From Macquaria australasica (lineage: Eukaryota; Chordata; Actinopteri; Centrarchiformes; Percichthyidae): a stretch of 64,000 nucleotides of DNA. The position numbers and the translations under genes are program-made. This document shows, piece by piece, positions 62,015-64,000 of the stretch; the stretch's first letter is position 1; every line of letters begins with the position of its first letter. The stretch spans positions 2,051,501 through 2,115,500 of the forward strand of contig SEMN01000020.1 of the NCBI GenBank assembly GCA_005408345.1, written 5' to 3'. Under the pieces are notes generated by a model. The model was given only the letters and a program-made list of their open reading frames with translations. It searched no databases and was not told where the DNA came from.

Positions 62015-62299
62015 CAGGGTTTGTACAGCTTTTTAAAAGTAAAATTCATGCACTTTTAAGGTACCTAAACCAAAAATTTCCATTGTCTCGAAGCCTTCAT
62101 AATCACATCAATTGTTAGTATCCACAACAAACAAATATGACGACAGGATCGTTTCATTTCAAATATTAAAAACATTTTGGTTTACATGAGTGATTGTGTT
62201 TCAAGGAGCATATTTGAATTCAAGCATATTCCTAACCTTGAAAACATAACGGTTAAAATTAAGCATTTTCCAAACTTTCAAGACTTTGTACGAACCCTG
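62015..62299. mobile_element. 285-bp MITE with terminal inverted repeats and a target-site duplication
   Basis: The left end CAGGGTTTGTACAGCTTTTT and the right end, read on the minus strand, CAGGGTTCGTACAAAGTCTT are terminal inverted repeats. CAATAT lies directly outside both ends as an apparent duplication of the insertion site. The element is AT-rich and noncoding. CAGGG termini suggest hAT, though hAT duplications are usually 8 bp, so the family stays open. It sits between the converging 3' ends of cdcp2 and tceanc2 and may be included in the tceanc2 3' UTR. Confidence 0.8.
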
Positions 62300-62337
62300 C
62301 AATATGCAGTCGGAGGCTCAGCCTAATTCATTATCAG

Positions 62338-62526
62338 TTATTTCTTGTATTTAGAAACCAGCTGGTTGACTGATATCGTGTTGTCCTTCACTTGAGTTCT
62401 GATCTCAGGATTGTGTTTAAAGGCGAACACCAGTGCTCTAACAGTCCGCCTGTATGAGCTGCTGACTAACCGGGAGCTCTGGTGAAACACTTCTCTCTCA
62501 AGGTTGTCTATAAGGCCAGAATCCTC
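62338..62526 (-). CDS. tceanc2: tceanc2 exon 4: central domain end and stop
   Basis: Acceptor TGACCTACAG. It codes 62 residues from EDSGLIDNLEREVFHQ to VSKYKK, then TAA. Confidence 0.92.
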   Translation of the reverse strand, partial: EDSGLIDNLEREVFHQSSRLVSSSYRRTVRALVFAFKHNPEIRTQVKDNTISVNQLVSKYKK

Positions 62527-63875
62527 CTGTAGGTCACATAAGAAAATAAAAAGAACATACATGCATAAGCAAACAGATACATAAAAAGATGTCAGTGGAC
62601 TTGCAGCCAACATACTGGATTTTTCTGTCACAAGTTACACGTTGAGAAAAGCCAGTTTTGCTAAATATTTTAAACATTTAAAAAAGTGCTGCGTGGTGCA
62701 AGGACCATGTGTGCTGAATTTTAAGCAGCCATTATTGAGGATGAGGAAGGAAACATTAAACTCCAAGATGTTTGATGCGATTTTTATCTCTGATGCCAAA
62801 CAAAAACGAAAATATGACTCGAGCTACGTTTTATACATTCATACAATTGACCATATACTGTAGCTTCTCCATCAATTTATATTCCCACAATATCACAGCC
62901 AATGTAATGCAAATTAGAGGTGGAATAAACAGAATGAGTAGACTTTTGCCCTTACATTGGACTACACCGAGATGTTCTTTCTTACCTTGACCTCCAGGGC
63001 TTCAGACATTAGTCTTCTAGCGTTGCTCCTGAGTCCTTCAGATTGTTTGTCGGAGCGCACTTCAATAGACGGCTTATTGGAATTCTCCTCGATGAATGTC
63101 CTCCAGTCAGTGTAAACCTTTGCTGCCACTGAACTCACCTCAGGGTCCAGATGCTTCCGCATTTTGTTGACAGTGTGACCTTAGAGGAAAGAGGTTTTCA
63201 TAATGCGTGTACAGTGCAATTAATAAAAGGGCCTGGCACAATTTTGATAGCCGTTTGCTCTTTTGAGTTATAATGCTGCTGAAAGCCAATTTAGGACATC
63301 CATGCAGCATGTTCAGCCTATGAACTGTTCATTTTTTGAGTTTAAATTGACTTGGTTGTTCTACTGTCTGCGCCACATCCTGAACAGAAAGACACTAAAA
63401 TGTAAACTTTTCATGACTTTATAATACATGTGACGTTTTCCACATTCAAGAGCGCATTGTGTCAGTAGTCTATAAAAAGCAATGCATCAACATAGCAAAG
63501 AGTACATTTTAAAATAGCATCTTAACACAAAGTTTAACACTTCACGTCTAACTTACCTATTTTAGTGGACTCGAGCACCTCCCTGGACGGGATCTTCTTG
63601 CTCAGCTCTGTCAGGGCACTCAGCAGGTTGTCCTTGTTCTGTTCTGGCAGCTCCAAGATGGATTTGTAGCGCATGATATCCTCAATCACGACCACCCTCT
63701 GTGAGAAACACAACAAGGGCAATGAATGACTAAATAAGCCTGTCGCACAGTAACACGTGTAGGGCTGACCGCTCACCCGCAAAGACTCAATTGATTGTTG
63801 TTTGTAAACCTTGTTGTTGCTATTCGGTTTTTTAGGCGTCCCCCCCTTGGGAAGCCGCACAACAAACTTGTCCAT
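62338..63875 (-). CDS. tceanc2: TFIIS N-terminal and central domain-containing protein 2 (complete coding region, four exons)
   Basis: In transcript order the exons are 63875-63777, 63698-63557, 63179-62986 and 62526-62338. All have GT-AG borders, total 624 nt and give 207 residues; the human protein is about the same size. The start MDKFVVRLPKGGTP matches the known N-terminus of the family; in-frame codons upstream have no other ATG. Residues about 34-112 (RVVVIEDIMRYKSILELP to DWRTFIEE) form a helical TFIIS N-terminal LW domain. Residues about 120-207 resemble the TFIIS central domain, with YRRTVRALVFAFKHNPEIRT at 170-189. The catalytic C-terminal zinc ribbon of TFIIS is absent. A nuclear role linked to RNA polymerase II is therefore inferred from the domains; I know of no defined function. 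It converges on cdcp2. Confidence 0.93.
62527..62985. other. tceanc2 intron 3
   Basis: No further feature is visible in this intron. Confidence 0.7.
62986..63179 (-). CDS. tceanc2: tceanc2 exon 3: end of LW domain and start of central domain
   Basis: Acceptor TTTCCTCTAAG. It codes HTVNKMRKHLDPEVSS, VYTDWRTF, NKPSIEVRSD and ARRLMSEALEVK. Donor GTCAAG|GTAAGA falls at a codon border. Confidence 0.92.
63180..63556. other. tceanc2 intron 2
   Basis: No further feature is visible in this intron. Confidence 0.7.
63557..63698 (-). CDS. tceanc2: tceanc2 exon 2: first part of the LW domain
   Basis: Acceptor TTTCTCACAG. It codes RVVVIEDIMRYKSILELPEQ through IPSREVLESTKIG. Donor AATAG|GTAAGT leaves phase 1. 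Confidence 0.92.
63777..63875 (-). CDS. tceanc2: tceanc2 exon 1
   Basis: It codes for 33 residues of basic, probably disordered N-terminus ending KVYKQQSIESLR, with donor CGG|GTGAGC at a codon border. Confidence 0.88.
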
Positions 63876-64000
63876 CTTAAAATACAACGTTGCAAGACAC
63901 CCGGTAGACTGGTTGGTTTTTGACAAACTAGTTATTAAACACTTAAGTTGTGTTCAATAAAAGTTGGTTGTTCGGGTCAGAAGGAGGGTCCAAAGACAAC
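63876..64000. promoter_or_regulatory. Probable tceanc2 promoter, perhaps shared with tmem59
   Basis: This is the 5' flank of tceanc2. In human, TMEM59 is transcribed divergently from TCEANC2 a short distance away. If synteny holds, this stretch and the sequence past the window form a two-way promoter. No TATA box or other core motif is decisive, and tmem59 itself is not visible. Confidence 0.35.

Overview
The window reads as nuclear DNA of a ray-finned fish, most likely a percomorph teleost. The genes are split by GT-AG introns, the background is AT-rich, microsatellites (TG, AG, CA, AAT, AT) are common, and many stretches match interspersed repeat families I know from teleosts. I see no prokaryotic operon, phage or CRISPR structure.

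The two secure genes lie in the last 7 kb. cdcp2 (plus strand, 57068-61657) has six coding exons that join without a frame break into 531 residues: signal peptide, three CUB domains, a four-cysteine ZP-N-like module and a hydrophobic stretch running up to the stop codon. tceanc2 (minus strand, 62338-63875) has four coding exons giving 207 residues of a TFIIS N-terminal (LW) plus central-domain protein. The genes converge, with about 680 bp between stop codons, and a 285-bp inverted-repeat element with a target-site duplication sits between them. The same pair is adjacent in human 1p32.3 (CDCP2-TCEANC2-TMEM59), so the right edge probably holds the divergent tceanc2/tmem59 promoter.

The first 57 kb has no gene I can name. 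At the left end (2231-4782, minus strand) four exon-like blocks with strong splice donors share one continuous reading phase and end in a stop codon. They may be the 3' end of an unrecognised gene transcribed leftwards. Two more exon-like blocks at 28.6 and 31.1 kb on the same strand also agree in phase but are weaker.

The rest of 5-57 kb looks intergenic or intronic. It holds microsatellites and decayed mobile elements: a 0.7-kb inverted-repeat transposon with a nested repeat (12.6-13.3 kb), several copies of an AT-rich element ending in GATTAAT-type sequence, foldback elements, a tRNA-derived SINE, an L2-like LINE tail, a diverged local duplication (51.8-52.5 kb), and a Tc1/mariner relic inside cdcp2 intron 3. 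Repeat family assignments are from memory of teleost repeats and were not searched. I found no clearly new biological system; the best leads are the candidate left-hand gene and the form of the cdcp2 C-terminus.
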